From DASSJT01 sp963715025 (lineage in GTDB: Bacteria > Actinomycetota > Actinomycetes > Actinomycetales > Dermatophilaceae), in NCBI GenBank assembly GCA_963715025.1, contig CAVQQQ010000009.1:372001-436000 (forward strand): DNA of 64,000 bases, in the 5' to 3' direction. Positions 49,686 through 57,525 of the stretch are shown piece by piece. Each line of letters opens with the position of its first letter. Positions within the stretch are counted from its first letter, which is position 1. A model generated the notes under the pieces. The model was given only the letters and a program-made list of their open reading frames with translations, did not search any database and was not told the origin of the DNA. Both the position numbers and the translations under genes were made by a program.

Positions 49686-50738
49686 ATGGACCCCGAGACC
49701 ACCGAAACCGGCCGGCCAGCACACCCGCTCGAGCAGGCGCTCTACGAGGTCAAGAAGACGATCGTCGGCCAGGACCAGCTCCTCGAGCGCATGATCGTCG
49801 CCCTCCTGGCCCGAGGTCACCTGCTCGTCGAGGGCGTCCCGGGCCTGGCCAAGACGATGGCGATCAAGACCCTCGCCCGGACTGTCGGCGGTGAGTTCCA
49901 CCGGATCCAGTTCACGCCCGACCTGGTGCCCGCAGACATCATCGGCACCCGCATCTACAACCAGAAGGAGGGAGAGTTCCAGGTCTCGCTCGGGCCGGTC
50001 TTCGCCAACCTCGTGCTGGCCGACGAGATCAACCGGGCGCCGGCCAAGGTCCAAAGCGCGCTGCTGGAGGTGATGCAGGAGCGACAGGTGACCATTGGCC
50101 GCCAGACCTACCCGGCACCGGACCCGTTCCTCGTGATGGCCACCCAGAACCCCATCGAGTCGGAAGGCACCTACGCCCTGCCGGAGGCCCAGGTCGACCG
50201 GTTCATGCTCAAGGTGCTCGTGGGCTACCCGTCCCCGGACGAGGAGTTCGTGGTGGTCGAACGGATGACGTCGGCGCTGGAGGCCACTGAGCAGGTGCTC
50301 ACGACGGTCCAGCTCCTCGACTACCAGCGCGCTGCAGATGCCGTCTACGTGGACCCCGCCGTGATCCGGTATGCCGTTCAGCTGGCTTCGGTCACCCGTC
50401 ACCCGGGTGCCGCCGGGCTCCCGGACCTGGCGCGCTACATCTCGTTCGGGGCCAGCCCGCGGGCGTCCATCAACCTGGTCCTGGCTGCCAAGGCCCTCGC
50501 GTTCCTGCGCGGCCGCGACTACGCCCTCCCGGTGGATGCGCGAGATCTCGCCCGCGACGTGCTCCGCCACCGCATGGTGCTGTCCTACGAGGCGCTGGCG
50601 GAGGGGCTGACCCCGGACGAGCTTCTCACCCCGGTCCTGGAGACGGTGGCGCTCCCGCAGGTTGCGATGCGCGAGCGCCCGGACGGGACCAGCAGCCCGC
50701 AGAGCGGCGGTGCCCCATGGACCGTGCCGTCCCGCTGA
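49686..50738 (+). CDS. MoxR-type AAA ATPase
   Basis: A 350-residue AAA+ chaperone. Walker A is EGVPGLAKTMAIKTL, Walker B LVLADEINRAPAKVQSALLE, sensor 1 in VMATQNPIESEG, and the lid domain follows. MoxR ATPases act with von Willebrand factor A partners to assemble or activate envelope or metal enzymes. It heads a MoxR-DUF58-VWA-VWA set; its last 22 bases overlap the DUF58 gene. Confidence 0.95.
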   Translation: MDPETTETGRPAHPLEQALYEVKKTIVGQDQLLERMIVALLARGHLLVEGVPGLAKTMAIKTLARTVGGEFHRIQFTPDLVPADIIGTRIYNQKEGEFQVSLGPVFANLVLADEINRAPAKVQSALLEVMQERQVTIGRQTYPAPDPFLVMATQNPIESEGTYALPEAQVDRFMLKVLVGYPSPDEEFVVVERMTSALEATEQVLTTVQLLDYQRAADAVYVDPAVIRYAVQLASVTRHPGAAGLPDLARYISFGASPRASINLVLAAKALAFLRGRDYALPVDARDLARDVLRHRMVLSYEALAEGLTPDELLTPVLETVALPQVAMRERPDGTSSPQSGGAPWTVPSR

Positions 50739-51610
50739 CCCCCGAGCGCCTCCTGCGGCGGCTCGAGTGGAGAGTGGTCCGCCGCCTCGACGGGGAGCTG
50801 CAGGGCGACTACCGGTCCCTGTTCCGGGGGGCTGGCGTCGACTTTCTGGACTTGCGAGAGTACGTCCCGGGTGACGATCTGCGGCACATCGACTGGAACG
50901 TGACGGCGCGCATGGACACCCCCTACATCCGCGAGTACGCGGAAGACCGCGAGGTCACCGCGTGGCTGCTGCTCGACCGCTCGCCCTCGATGGGCTTCGG
51001 GCCGGTCGACCGCCAGAAGGACCATGTCGTCGCCGACGTCGCCACGACGCTCGCCCATGTCCTTATTCGCGGGGGCAACCGGGTCGGCGCCCTGGTGTTC
51101 GGCGAGTCGGTCGACACGACCATCCCGCCGGGCCAGGGACGTCGCCACGTGCTGCGCATCGTGCACGAGCTGCTCAAGCCGCCTAGCCCGACGACCACGA
51201 CCACCGACCTGGGCGTCCTGCTGCGGGCGGCATACGGCGTAGCCCGACGCCGGTCGCTCCTCGTCCTGGTGTCGGACTTCATCAGCCAGCCCGGCTGGGA
51301 GCGCCCGCTCGCCCTGCTGACCCGGCGTCACGACGTCGTCGCAATCCAGGTCGCCGACCCCAGAGAGTCCGAACTGCCATCAGTCGGCATGGTCTACGTC
51401 GAGGACGCCGAGACCGGGGAGCAGATCTTCGTCGACACCGACGACCCACAGTTCCGTCTGCGGTTGCGCGCGGCGGCGGAAGAACGGCAGCGGCAGATCG
51501 GCGAGCTGACGCAGCGGGCAGGCACCACGCTCTTCACCGTCAGCACGGACGAGGACCTCGTGCGGGCCCTCGCGCGGATCAGCGAACTGCGGCGGAAGGC
51601 CCGGCTGTGA
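50717..51610 (+). CDS. DUF58 domain protein
   Basis: A 297-residue protein with the DUF58 core: FLDLREYVPGDDLRHIDWNVTAR and PYIREYAEDREVTAWLLLDRSPSM, the latter beginning a von Willebrand-like fold (DRSPSMGFG, a DxSxS MIDAS). No transmembrane segment is evident. DUF58 proteins are constant partners of MoxR ATPases. It starts inside the moxR gene and overlaps the next gene by four bases (51607-51610). Confidence 0.93.
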   Translation: MDRAVPLTPERLLRRLEWRVVRRLDGELQGDYRSLFRGAGVDFLDLREYVPGDDLRHIDWNVTARMDTPYIREYAEDREVTAWLLLDRSPSMGFGPVDRQKDHVVADVATTLAHVLIRGGNRVGALVFGESVDTTIPPGQGRRHVLRIVHELLKPPSPTTTTTDLGVLLRAAYGVARRRSLLVLVSDFISQPGWERPLALLTRRHDVVAIQVADPRESELPSVGMVYVEDAETGEQIFVDTDDPQFRLRLRAAAEERQRQIGELTQRAGTTLFTVSTDEDLVRALARISELRRKARL

Positions 51611-52590
51611 CCTTCGCGTGGCCCTGGATGCTGCTCGGGCTGGTGGCCGTGCCGGCTTCCGCGATCGCCTACCGGCGCCTCCTGCGAAGGCGGGCGTCGC
51701 GCCGGGCGGCCCTCGCCGAGCTCGGCCTCGTGACGCCCGAGGCCAGGCCAGGCAGGCGCGGACGCGTTGTGGCAGCCCTGTTCGTCGGAGCCGTCGCGCT
51801 GCTGGCCGTCGCCATGGCCCGCCCTCAGACGACCGTCGCTGAGCCACGCCGCGAGGGCACCGTCATCCTGGCCTTCGACGTGTCCACGAGCATGGCCGCC
51901 AAGGACGTGAAACCAACCCGGCTGGAAGCCGCCAAGCGGGCCGCCCGAGGCTTCGTGCACAAACAGCCGGGCTCGATCCGCCTGGGTGTCGTCGCCTTCG
52001 GCGAGAGCGGCCTGATCGCCCAACAGCCCACGTTCGACCGGGGCCAGGTGCTCGCCGCGATCGACCGGCTGCAGCCCCAGGGCGGCACGTCTGTGGGCCG
52101 CGGGATCCTCACGTCCCTGAGTGCCATCGCCGGCAGGGCAGTCACTGCTCCCAAGCCGTCCGAGAGCGCCGAGTCCTCGGACAACAACCTGGGCTACTAC
52201 AGCTCGGCGGCGGTGGTCCTGCTCTCCGACGGCGAGAACACCGACGACCCCGACCCGCGGGAGCTGGCTGACCTCGCCTCCAGCGCCGGCGTGCGGATCT
52301 ACCCCATCGGGCTGGGGAGCCCCAGCGGAACCGTGCTCCAGGTGGACGGCTTCATGATCGCAACGGCGCTCCACGAGGACGTCCTGCGCCAGATCGCCCA
52401 GACCACCAACGGGACCTACTTCGGCGCTGCAGACACCGCCGCCCTGGCCAAGGTCTACAACTCGATCGACCTGGCCTGGACCGCCCACGCTGAACGGCGG
52501 GAGGTCACGTCCCTGTTCGCTGCGGCCGCGGCGCTGCTTCTGCTCCTTGGGGCCGGTGCCTCGATCTTGTGGTTCGGGAGGGTGGTCTAG
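51607..52590 (+). CDS. VWA-domain membrane protein (BatA-like)
   Basis: A 327-residue protein with N-terminal helices near 5-20 and 60-75, an extracytoplasmic von Willebrand A domain with MIDAS LAFDVSTSMAAKD near 90 and a C-terminal helix (LFAAAAALLLLLGAGASILWF). It resembles BatA of the aerotolerance operon. The metal site predicts protein-protein contacts controlled by the MoxR ATPase. GTG 51607. Confidence 0.93.
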   Translation: MTFAWPWMLLGLVAVPASAIAYRRLLRRRASRRAALAELGLVTPEARPGRRGRVVAALFVGAVALLAVAMARPQTTVAEPRREGTVILAFDVSTSMAAKDVKPTRLEAAKRAARGFVHKQPGSIRLGVVAFGESGLIAQQPTFDRGQVLAAIDRLQPQGGTSVGRGILTSLSAIAGRAVTAPKPSESAESSDNNLGYYSSAAVVLLSDGENTDDPDPRELADLASSAGVRIYPIGLGSPSGTVLQVDGFMIATALHEDVLRQIAQTTNGTYFGAADTAALAKVYNSIDLAWTAHAERREVTSLFAAAAALLLLLGAGASILWFGRVV

Positions 52591-52592
52591 CC

Positions 52593-53660
52593 ATGGAGTT
52601 CGGCTGGCCCCTCGGCCTGCTCGGCCTGCTTGCTCTCCCAGCGCTGGCCACGGCATACCTCTGGCAGCTGCGGCGCCGCCGCCGGCAGGCGGTCCGCTTC
52701 TCCAGCGTCGCCCTGGTCCGGGCGGCGAAACCGTCGCAGGCGCGCTGGCGACGGCACGCCCCGGTGGCGCTGCTGCTCGCCAGCATGGGACTCCTCGGGC
52801 TGGCCGGCGCCCGGCCGCAGGTGCGGGCCGAGGTGCCGGTCTCGAGCTCGGCGGTCATCCTGGCCATCGACGTGTCGGGTTCGATGTGCTCCACCGACGT
52901 CGACCCGAACCGCCTCGCCGCTGCCCAGGACGCGGTGCGCGCCTTCATCCGCGCGCAAGACGAGGGGACCCGAATCGGGCTCGTCGTGTTCTCCGGCTTC
53001 GCGCAGGTGGCGGTCTCGCCGACGACCGACCACGACGCCCTGCTCCAGTCGGTCGACTCCCTGACCACCGGGCGGGGCACCACGATCGGCGCCGCGATCC
53101 TCAAGTCGATCGACGCCATCGCGGAGATCAACTCCTCGGTCCGGCCCGCCGACACCGAGGCGACCGACCCGCCCCCAGGCGAGGGGGCGGCCCCGGTCGC
53201 GCCGGTCCCCGAGATCGTCGTGCTGCTCACGGACGGCGCCAATACCCGTGGGGTCACGCCGCAGGATGCGGCCAAGCAGGCGGCCGCGCGGGGAGTCCGG
53301 GTCTACCCGATCGGCTTCGGCACCCAGAACCCGGCTCCCATGGTCTGCACGAGCGAGCAGCTCGGGGGGAACCTCTTCGAGGGCTTCGGGGGCGGGGGTG
53401 TGGGCGGGGTCGGCCGCGGGGGGCGCAGCTTCCTCCGGGTCGACGAGGGAGCCCTGCGCGCCGTCGCCAAGACCACCGGCGGGGAGTACTTCAAGGCCAG
53501 CGATGCCGATCAGCTCCAGACCGTGCTGCACGACCTGCCCAAACACGTGCAGGTACAGGAGCGAGACCTCAACGTGAGTGTCGGGTTCGCCGCAGCCGGG
53601 GCCCTGCTCCTCGTCGCCGCGCTCGGGGCGGCTGCGCGCTGGAGTGGCTTTCCCAGCTGA
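52593..53660 (+). CDS. VWA-domain membrane protein (BatA/BatB-like)
   Basis: A 355-residue paralogue of the previous protein: two N-terminal helices (about 5-20, 55-72), MIDAS AIDVSGSMCSTD near 95, and a final helix (FAAAGALLLVAALGAAARW). An acidic, Pro-rich insert (EATDPPPGEGAAPVAPVPE) and a Gly-rich loop (GFGGGGVGGVGRGGRSF) are extra compared with its neighbour. The MIDAS loop contains a cysteine. ATG 52593, two bases after the previous stop. End of the MoxR operon. Confidence 0.92.
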   Translation: MEFGWPLGLLGLLALPALATAYLWQLRRRRRQAVRFSSVALVRAAKPSQARWRRHAPVALLLASMGLLGLAGARPQVRAEVPVSSSAVILAIDVSGSMCSTDVDPNRLAAAQDAVRAFIRAQDEGTRIGLVVFSGFAQVAVSPTTDHDALLQSVDSLTTGRGTTIGAAILKSIDAIAEINSSVRPADTEATDPPPGEGAAPVAPVPEIVVLLTDGANTRGVTPQDAAKQAAARGVRVYPIGFGTQNPAPMVCTSEQLGGNLFEGFGGGGVGGVGRGGRSFLRVDEGALRAVAKTTGGEYFKASDADQLQTVLHDLPKHVQVQERDLNVSVGFAAAGALLLVAALGAAARWSGFPS

Positions 53661-53705
53661 CCCGACAGGCACGCCACCCGCTCGGGCAGGTGACCGCGAC
53701 CGCTC

Positions 53706-53730
53706 CAGTGTTGGGTTGGCGGTGTCCAGG
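53706..53730. repeat. Half copy of the 14656 terminator repeat
   Basis: 25 bases that match 14656-14680 with four differences (CAGTGTTGGGTTGG is exact). The complementary right arm is missing here. Both copies begin 46 bases after a rightward stop codon. Confidence 0.6.
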
Positions 53731-53777
53731 AGGTACGGGAAGCCTCCAGGCACCGGCGAGAGCCTCCGAGATCGATC

Positions 53778-54383
53778 TCACGACGTCCGCTGGCGTGCGG
53801 CGTGCGCTCGCACCTTGGCCCGATTGCCGCACCACTCCATGCGGCACCATCGGCGCCGGCCCCGGGGGTCGAGGAACAGCCAGCCGCAGCCGACGCCGGG
53901 GCAGGCGTGCACCGTCGACAGGTCGGCACTCGTGAGGAACTCTGCCGCCGCCCAGGCGGTCGCGAGCATCGGCCGCTCCAGCCCGTCAGCAATGGCCCAG
54001 CGGGGCTGGGAGCCGGGTTGGAGCACCGCTGCCCCGGCGGCGCGCGCCGCGACGTCGGATACCTCGGCCACGGCGGCCTCGTCGTGTGGATCGAGAGCCG
54101 CGGCCCGAATCGCACGGCGCAGGCGCCGGCTCTGCTCGAGGACCTCGTCGGCCTGCTCGGAAGCAGTCCCGTCGGCCAGGTCTCTCAGGGCTCGAGACGA
54201 ATGCATGTCGAGCAGCCCTGCCCCCTCGGTCCACAGCGCCAGGTGCGCGTAGGACCTGAGGAAGTCGGTCGACTCCTCCTCGTGCCACCCCGCGAACGTG
54301 TTGCAGAAGTCGAGCGCCGGATGGCCGCCGATCATCGCGGGCAGGACCAAACCCTCGATCCTTCGGAAGAAAGATGCAGCCAC
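53778..54383 (-). CDS. CGNR zinc-finger / ABATE-domain regulator
   Basis: A 201-residue protein with an N-terminal ABATE domain (GGHPALDFCNTFAGWHEEESTDFLRSY) and a C-terminal CGNR zinc finger (ACPGVGCGWLFLDPRGRRRWCRMEWCGNRAKV). Such proteins are thought to be stress-linked transcription regulators. It is divergent from a small secreted protein gene, with a 9-bp inverted repeat in between that may be its own operator. The start is ATG 54383 behind AGAGGTGG. Confidence 0.9.
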   Translation of the reverse strand: MAASFFRRIEGLVLPAMIGGHPALDFCNTFAGWHEEESTDFLRSYAHLALWTEGAGLLDMHSSRALRDLADGTASEQADEVLEQSRRLRRAIRAAALDPHDEAAVAEVSDVAARAAGAAVLQPGSQPRWAIADGLERPMLATAWAAAEFLTSADLSTVHACPGVGCGWLFLDPRGRRRWCRMEWCGNRAKVRAHAARQRTS

Positions 54384-54409
54384 CTCTTGACCTCACGACT
54401 GCTCAGCGA

Positions 54410-54449
54410 TTGACTCCTAACCGCTTACTGCCATTCTACTGGTTAGGAG
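54410..54449. promoter_or_regulatory. Dyad and promoter between CGNR regulator and secreted protein
   Basis: CTCCTAACC (54414-54422) and GGTTAGGAG (54441-54449), exact complements 18 bases apart. TTGACT (54410-54415), 17 bases, ATTCTA (54433-54438) could be the rightward promoter; TAGAAT lies on the opposite strand between the arms. The right arm overlaps the ribosome binding site of the secreted protein gene. Confidence 0.6.
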
Positions 54450-54457
54450 ATGAGTAG

Positions 54458-54976
54458 ATGCGAAAACTTGCCGTCGCTGTCGCCGCTGTTCTGATGGGCA
54501 TCACCCTTGCCCCGGCCCGGGCCATGGCCAGCGATCCGCCCTGGACGGCCTACGACCAGACTGACTTTACGGTCTCGGGAGCACGTTCGACCTGCGGCTT
54601 CGACGTGCGCGTTGCCACGGTGGAGGATGCCGAGTACTACCGCACCATGTCGACCTACGACGACGGGAGCGTGATGAGCCAGCTGTGGCGCGGCCCGCTC
54701 GTCATGAGCTACACCAACCTCACGACGGGCTACTCGGTGGTCCGAGACCTCACGGGCATGGCCGTCATCGACTACCGCCAGGGCGGCGCGCTGGCGAAGA
54801 TCTCCGCGATCGAGGGGTCGTTCGGCGCCACTCTGCCGGCAGGAAGCACCCCGAGCTCGGGACTGATGGTCTTCTCCGGCCACGACACCTCGGTCAGCTT
54901 CAATGCCGATGGGTCGCGCAGCTATGAGCTTGGACCCGACGGCGCAGTGGAGAACATGTGCCAGACCCTCGGGTAG
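54458..54976 (+). CDS. Secreted protein of unknown function
   Basis: A 172-residue protein with a signal peptide (MRKLAVAVAAVLMGITLAPARAMA, cleavage likely after AMA). The mature part is hydrophilic and beta-rich by appearance with two cysteines (STCGFDV and ENMCQTL), which could form a disulfide. I do not recognise a family with certainty; similar small secreted proteins in Actinobacteria are unannotated. AGGAG lies eight bases before ATG 54458, inside the dyad, so the CGNR protein probably controls it. Confidence 0.75.
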   Translation: MRKLAVAVAAVLMGITLAPARAMASDPPWTAYDQTDFTVSGARSTCGFDVRVATVEDAEYYRTMSTYDDGSVMSQLWRGPLVMSYTNLTTGYSVVRDLTGMAVIDYRQGGALAKISAIEGSFGATLPAGSTPSSGLMVFSGHDTSVSFNADGSRSYELGPDGAVENMCQTLG

Positions 54977-55048
54977 CTGCGTCGACTCACGGGACCGATC
55001 GAGGCTGAGCGCAACCAGCGCCTGCCAGCGCCGCCGAACTGCCGCTGT

Positions 55049-55876
55049 TCAGCGGCGGCGCTGGCAGCGGCCGCACCAGAACAGGTTGCGGCCTGCCACG
55101 ACCTGCGTACGGATTCGGGATCCGCACACCAGGCAGGGTTCGCCTGCACGCCGGTAGACGTAGGACTCTCGCTCGGTGAGCCGGACCGGCTCCCCAGCCC
55201 CAAGCCTCTTGCTGACCTCCTCGACCTGGTCCGCGATCGTCACGATCCTGCCCGTGGCCACACCCAGTGGCATCAGGGCGACCAAGTCCTCCCAGAGCCT
55301 CTGCCACGTCGTGCGCCGCACGTCTCGGCCTGGGCGGAAGGGGTCGACCCGCGCTCGGAAGAGCACCTCCGACCGGTAGACGTTGCCGACGCCGGCCAGC
55401 ACCGCCTGGTCCATCAGCAGCTCAGCGATCGACCGCGAGCTGCGGGCGATCGTGCGCCACCCCACCTCCGGGTCGGGATCCGGGCGCAGTGGGTCTGGCC
55501 CGAGTTTCGAGGTCACCGCCTCCACCTGCTCGGGGGTGATCACGGCGCACAGGTTGGGACCACGCAGGTCGGCCACGTGTCCGTTGCTCGCCAGGCGCAG
55601 TCGAACCTGGCCCACGACCGGCACTTCACCGGCATACGAGCGATCGTCGATCATGAAGGTGCCGATCAGCCCGAGGTGCACGTGAAGCCAGGCGTCGCCG
55701 TGGAACTCGGCGAACAGGTGCTTGCCCCACGACGTCGCGTGAAGGAACTGGCGGCCGCTGAGCAGCGCGGCACCCGCGGCGAACTTGCCCTGGGGGCTGG
55801 TGGCGGTGGGAGTGGTGCCCGCGAACGCGCCATCGAGATCGCGCGCGAGTGCGAACAGCGTGTGTCCTTCAGGCAT
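55049..55876 (-). CDS. Fpg/Nei family DNA glycosylase (Nei2-like)
   Basis: A 275-residue base-excision glycosylase/AP lyase. It begins MPEGHTLFALARDL with the catalytic Pro2 and Glu3; the helix-two-turn-helix is LLMDQAVLAGVGNVYRSEVLF, and the C-terminal zinc finger has two CxxC pairs (CLVCGSRI, CGRCQRRR). It removes oxidised pyrimidines or similar lesions. It follows ku by nine bases on the same strand, so damage excision and end joining share a transcript. Confidence 0.93.
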   Translation of the reverse strand: MPEGHTLFALARDLDGAFAGTTPTATSPQGKFAAGAALLSGRQFLHATSWGKHLFAEFHGDAWLHVHLGLIGTFMIDDRSYAGEVPVVGQVRLRLASNGHVADLRGPNLCAVITPEQVEAVTSKLGPDPLRPDPDPEVGWRTIARSSRSIAELLMDQAVLAGVGNVYRSEVLFRARVDPFRPGRDVRRTTWQRLWEDLVALMPLGVATGRIVTIADQVEEVSKRLGAGEPVRLTERESYVYRRAGEPCLVCGSRIRTQVVAGRNLFWCGRCQRRR

Positions 55877-55885
55877 CGGGGAAGG

Positions 55886-56818
55886 TCAGCTGGCCTTCTT
55901 CTTCGCGGCGGTCTTCTTGGCGGGCGCCTTCTTCGCCGGGGCCTTCTTGGCTGCAGTCTTCGTGGCCGCAGTCTTTGCGGCCGCGGCCTTCTTGGCAGGG
56001 GCCTGCCTGGCCGTCCTTGGAGCCGCCGTGGGCGCCTCGCCCCGTGACGACTTCGCCTTCTCGACGCTCTTGGCCAGGGCGGCGAGCAGGTCGACGACCT
56101 CGCCGGTCTCCTCGGCCTCACGCGGCGCCACCTGAATCTCGCCGCCCTCGACCTTGGCCTTGACGAGGGCCTCGACGGCCTTGGAGTAGTCGTCTTCGTA
56201 CTCGTCGGGGTCGTAGTCGCCGGCCAGCTGCTCGATCAGCAACTTGGCCATGTCGAGCTCCCGCTTGGTGGCCTTGGCATCCTCGCCCAGGTTAGCGAAG
56301 TCGGGTTTGCGCACCTCGTCGGGCCACAGCATGGTCTGCATCACGATGACGCCCTCGCGCACCCGCAGGACGGCCATGGTCATGCGGGTGCGGATCGAGA
56401 CCGTGACCACGGCCATGCGGTTCTCGGTCTCGAGGGCGTCGCGCAGCAGGATGTAGGGCTTGGTCGCCGACTTGTCCGGCTCGAGGTAGTAGGACTTGTC
56501 GAGGTAGATCGGGTCGATCTCCTCGGCCGGCACGAACTTCTCGACCGAGATCTCCTTGGAGCTGGTCGCCGGCAGGTCCTTGAAGTCCTCGTCGGTCAGG
56601 ACGACCATCTCGCCGTCCTCGGTCTCGTAGCCCTTGGCGATGTCGTCGTAGCTCACCAGTTCGCCGTCGATCGAGCAGACCCGCTGGTACTTGATGCGAC
56701 CGCCGTCCTCGCGGTGCACCTGCCGGAACTGCACGTCGTGATTCTCGGTGGCGGAGTAGAGCCGGATCGGGACGTTGACCAGCCCGAACGACACCGCGCC
56801 CTTCCAGATCGCGCGCAT
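55886..56818 (-). CDS. ku: Non-homologous end joining protein Ku
   Basis: A 310-residue bacterial Ku. MRAIWKGAVSFGLVNVPI, QFRQVHREDGGRIKYQ and PIYLDKSYYLEPDK are core beta-barrel signatures. The last 60 residues are Lys/Ala-rich (AKKAPAKKAPAKKTAAKKK), a histone-H1-like tail that in other Ku proteins binds DNA. It holds broken ends and recruits LigD proteins (58694-60516). ATG 56818 has GGAAGG preceded by a CGGCATAC octamer; longer upstream frames lack Ku similarity. Confidence 0.96.
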   Translation of the reverse strand: MRAIWKGAVSFGLVNVPIRLYSATENHDVQFRQVHREDGGRIKYQRVCSIDGELVSYDDIAKGYETEDGEMVVLTDEDFKDLPATSSKEISVEKFVPAEEIDPIYLDKSYYLEPDKSATKPYILLRDALETENRMAVVTVSIRTRMTMAVLRVREGVIVMQTMLWPDEVRKPDFANLGEDAKATKRELDMAKLLIEQLAGDYDPDEYEDDYSKAVEALVKAKVEGGEIQVAPREAEETGEVVDLLAALAKSVEKAKSSRGEAPTAAPRTARQAPAKKAAAAKTAATKTAAKKAPAKKAPAKKTAAKKKAS

Positions 56819-56954
56819 CACAAGCCTTCCGTATGCCGTGGGGCCGGGTCCCGGCCCAAGGTCCAGCATGCCCGTTGGGAGGGTCGGTTGACCACGGGCC
56901 CTCCCCGAACCGCCTCTTTCCCGGCGGGGCGCGGAGCACAATGGCCGGGAGGAA

Positions 56955-56982
56955 GACAACCTTTCGGCGCCGCCATGTTGTC
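56955..56982 (+). promoter_or_regulatory. Candidate ECF promoter of the SigE-family gene
   Basis: GACAAC and GTTGTC, exact complements 16 bases apart, just before a GGAGG box. They could be an ECF -35/-10 pair for autoregulation, or an operator. Confidence 0.4.
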
Positions 56983-56991
56983 GGAGGGGTT

Positions 56992-57525
56992 ATGGGGAGG
57001 AACGCCCCACCGGGGTTCACCGAGTTCGTGCTGATGCGCGGGAGCGAGCTGCACCGGACCGCCCTGCTGTTGACCCACAGCACCGCGAGTGCGGAGGACC
57101 TCGTGCAGACCGCCCTGGTCAAGGCGTGGCGCGCGTGGGACCGCGTGCAGTCCGAGCCGGAGGCCTACGTCCGCCGGATCATCGTCAACGAGTTCGCCAC
57201 GGGATGGCGGCGGCGCTGGCGCGGAGAACAGCCCGTGGAGGAACTGCCGCAGAGCGGTGATCCCGGTTTCGAGGACGTGGTGACGACGCGTCAGGTGCTC
57301 ATCGCCGCGCTGGCCACGCTGCCGCCCCGCCAGCGCGCCATCATCGTGTTGCGCTTCTTCCACGACTACACCGAGACGCGGACCGCCGACGAGCTCGGTA
57401 TCAAGGTCGGCACGGTCAAATCCCAGACCGCCCGAGCGCTTGCCACGCTGCGGGTCAACGCCCAGCTCGACAGCGGCAACGGCAACCACACGTCCACCCC
57501 GATGCGGGAAGGTGTCCAGCAATGA
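56992..57525 (+). CDS. SigE-family ECF sigma factor
   Basis: A 177-residue sigma factor of the actinobacterial SigE (TIGR02983-like) group. Region 2 is FTEFVLMRGSELHRTALLLT with HSTASAEDLVQTALVKAWRAW; region 4 is LATLPPRQRAIIVLRFFHDYTETRTADELGIKVGTVKSQ. ATG 56992 has GGAGG five bases upstream. It is divergent from ku with 173 bases between starts. Its coding end overlaps the next gene by four bases, which should encode its regulator. Confidence 0.9.
   Translation: MGRNAPPGFTEFVLMRGSELHRTALLLTHSTASAEDLVQTALVKAWRAWDRVQSEPEAYVRRIIVNEFATGWRRRWRGEQPVEELPQSGDPGFEDVVTTRQVLIAALATLPPRQRAIIVLRFFHDYTETRTADELGIKVGTVKSQTARALATLRVNAQLDSGNGNHTSTPMREGVQQ

Noticed and set aside
49116..50570. 484-codon leftward open frame across the protease and moxR genes
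   Set aside because: Both real genes on the other strand have complete motifs; this frame is rich in Arg, Gly, His and Asp, typical of antisense GC-rich DNA.
55886..56070. Short repeats at the ku 3' end suggesting a DNA repeat element
   Set aside because: They encode the Ala-Lys-Pro tail of Ku in frame; similar tails are known in other Ku and histone-like proteins.
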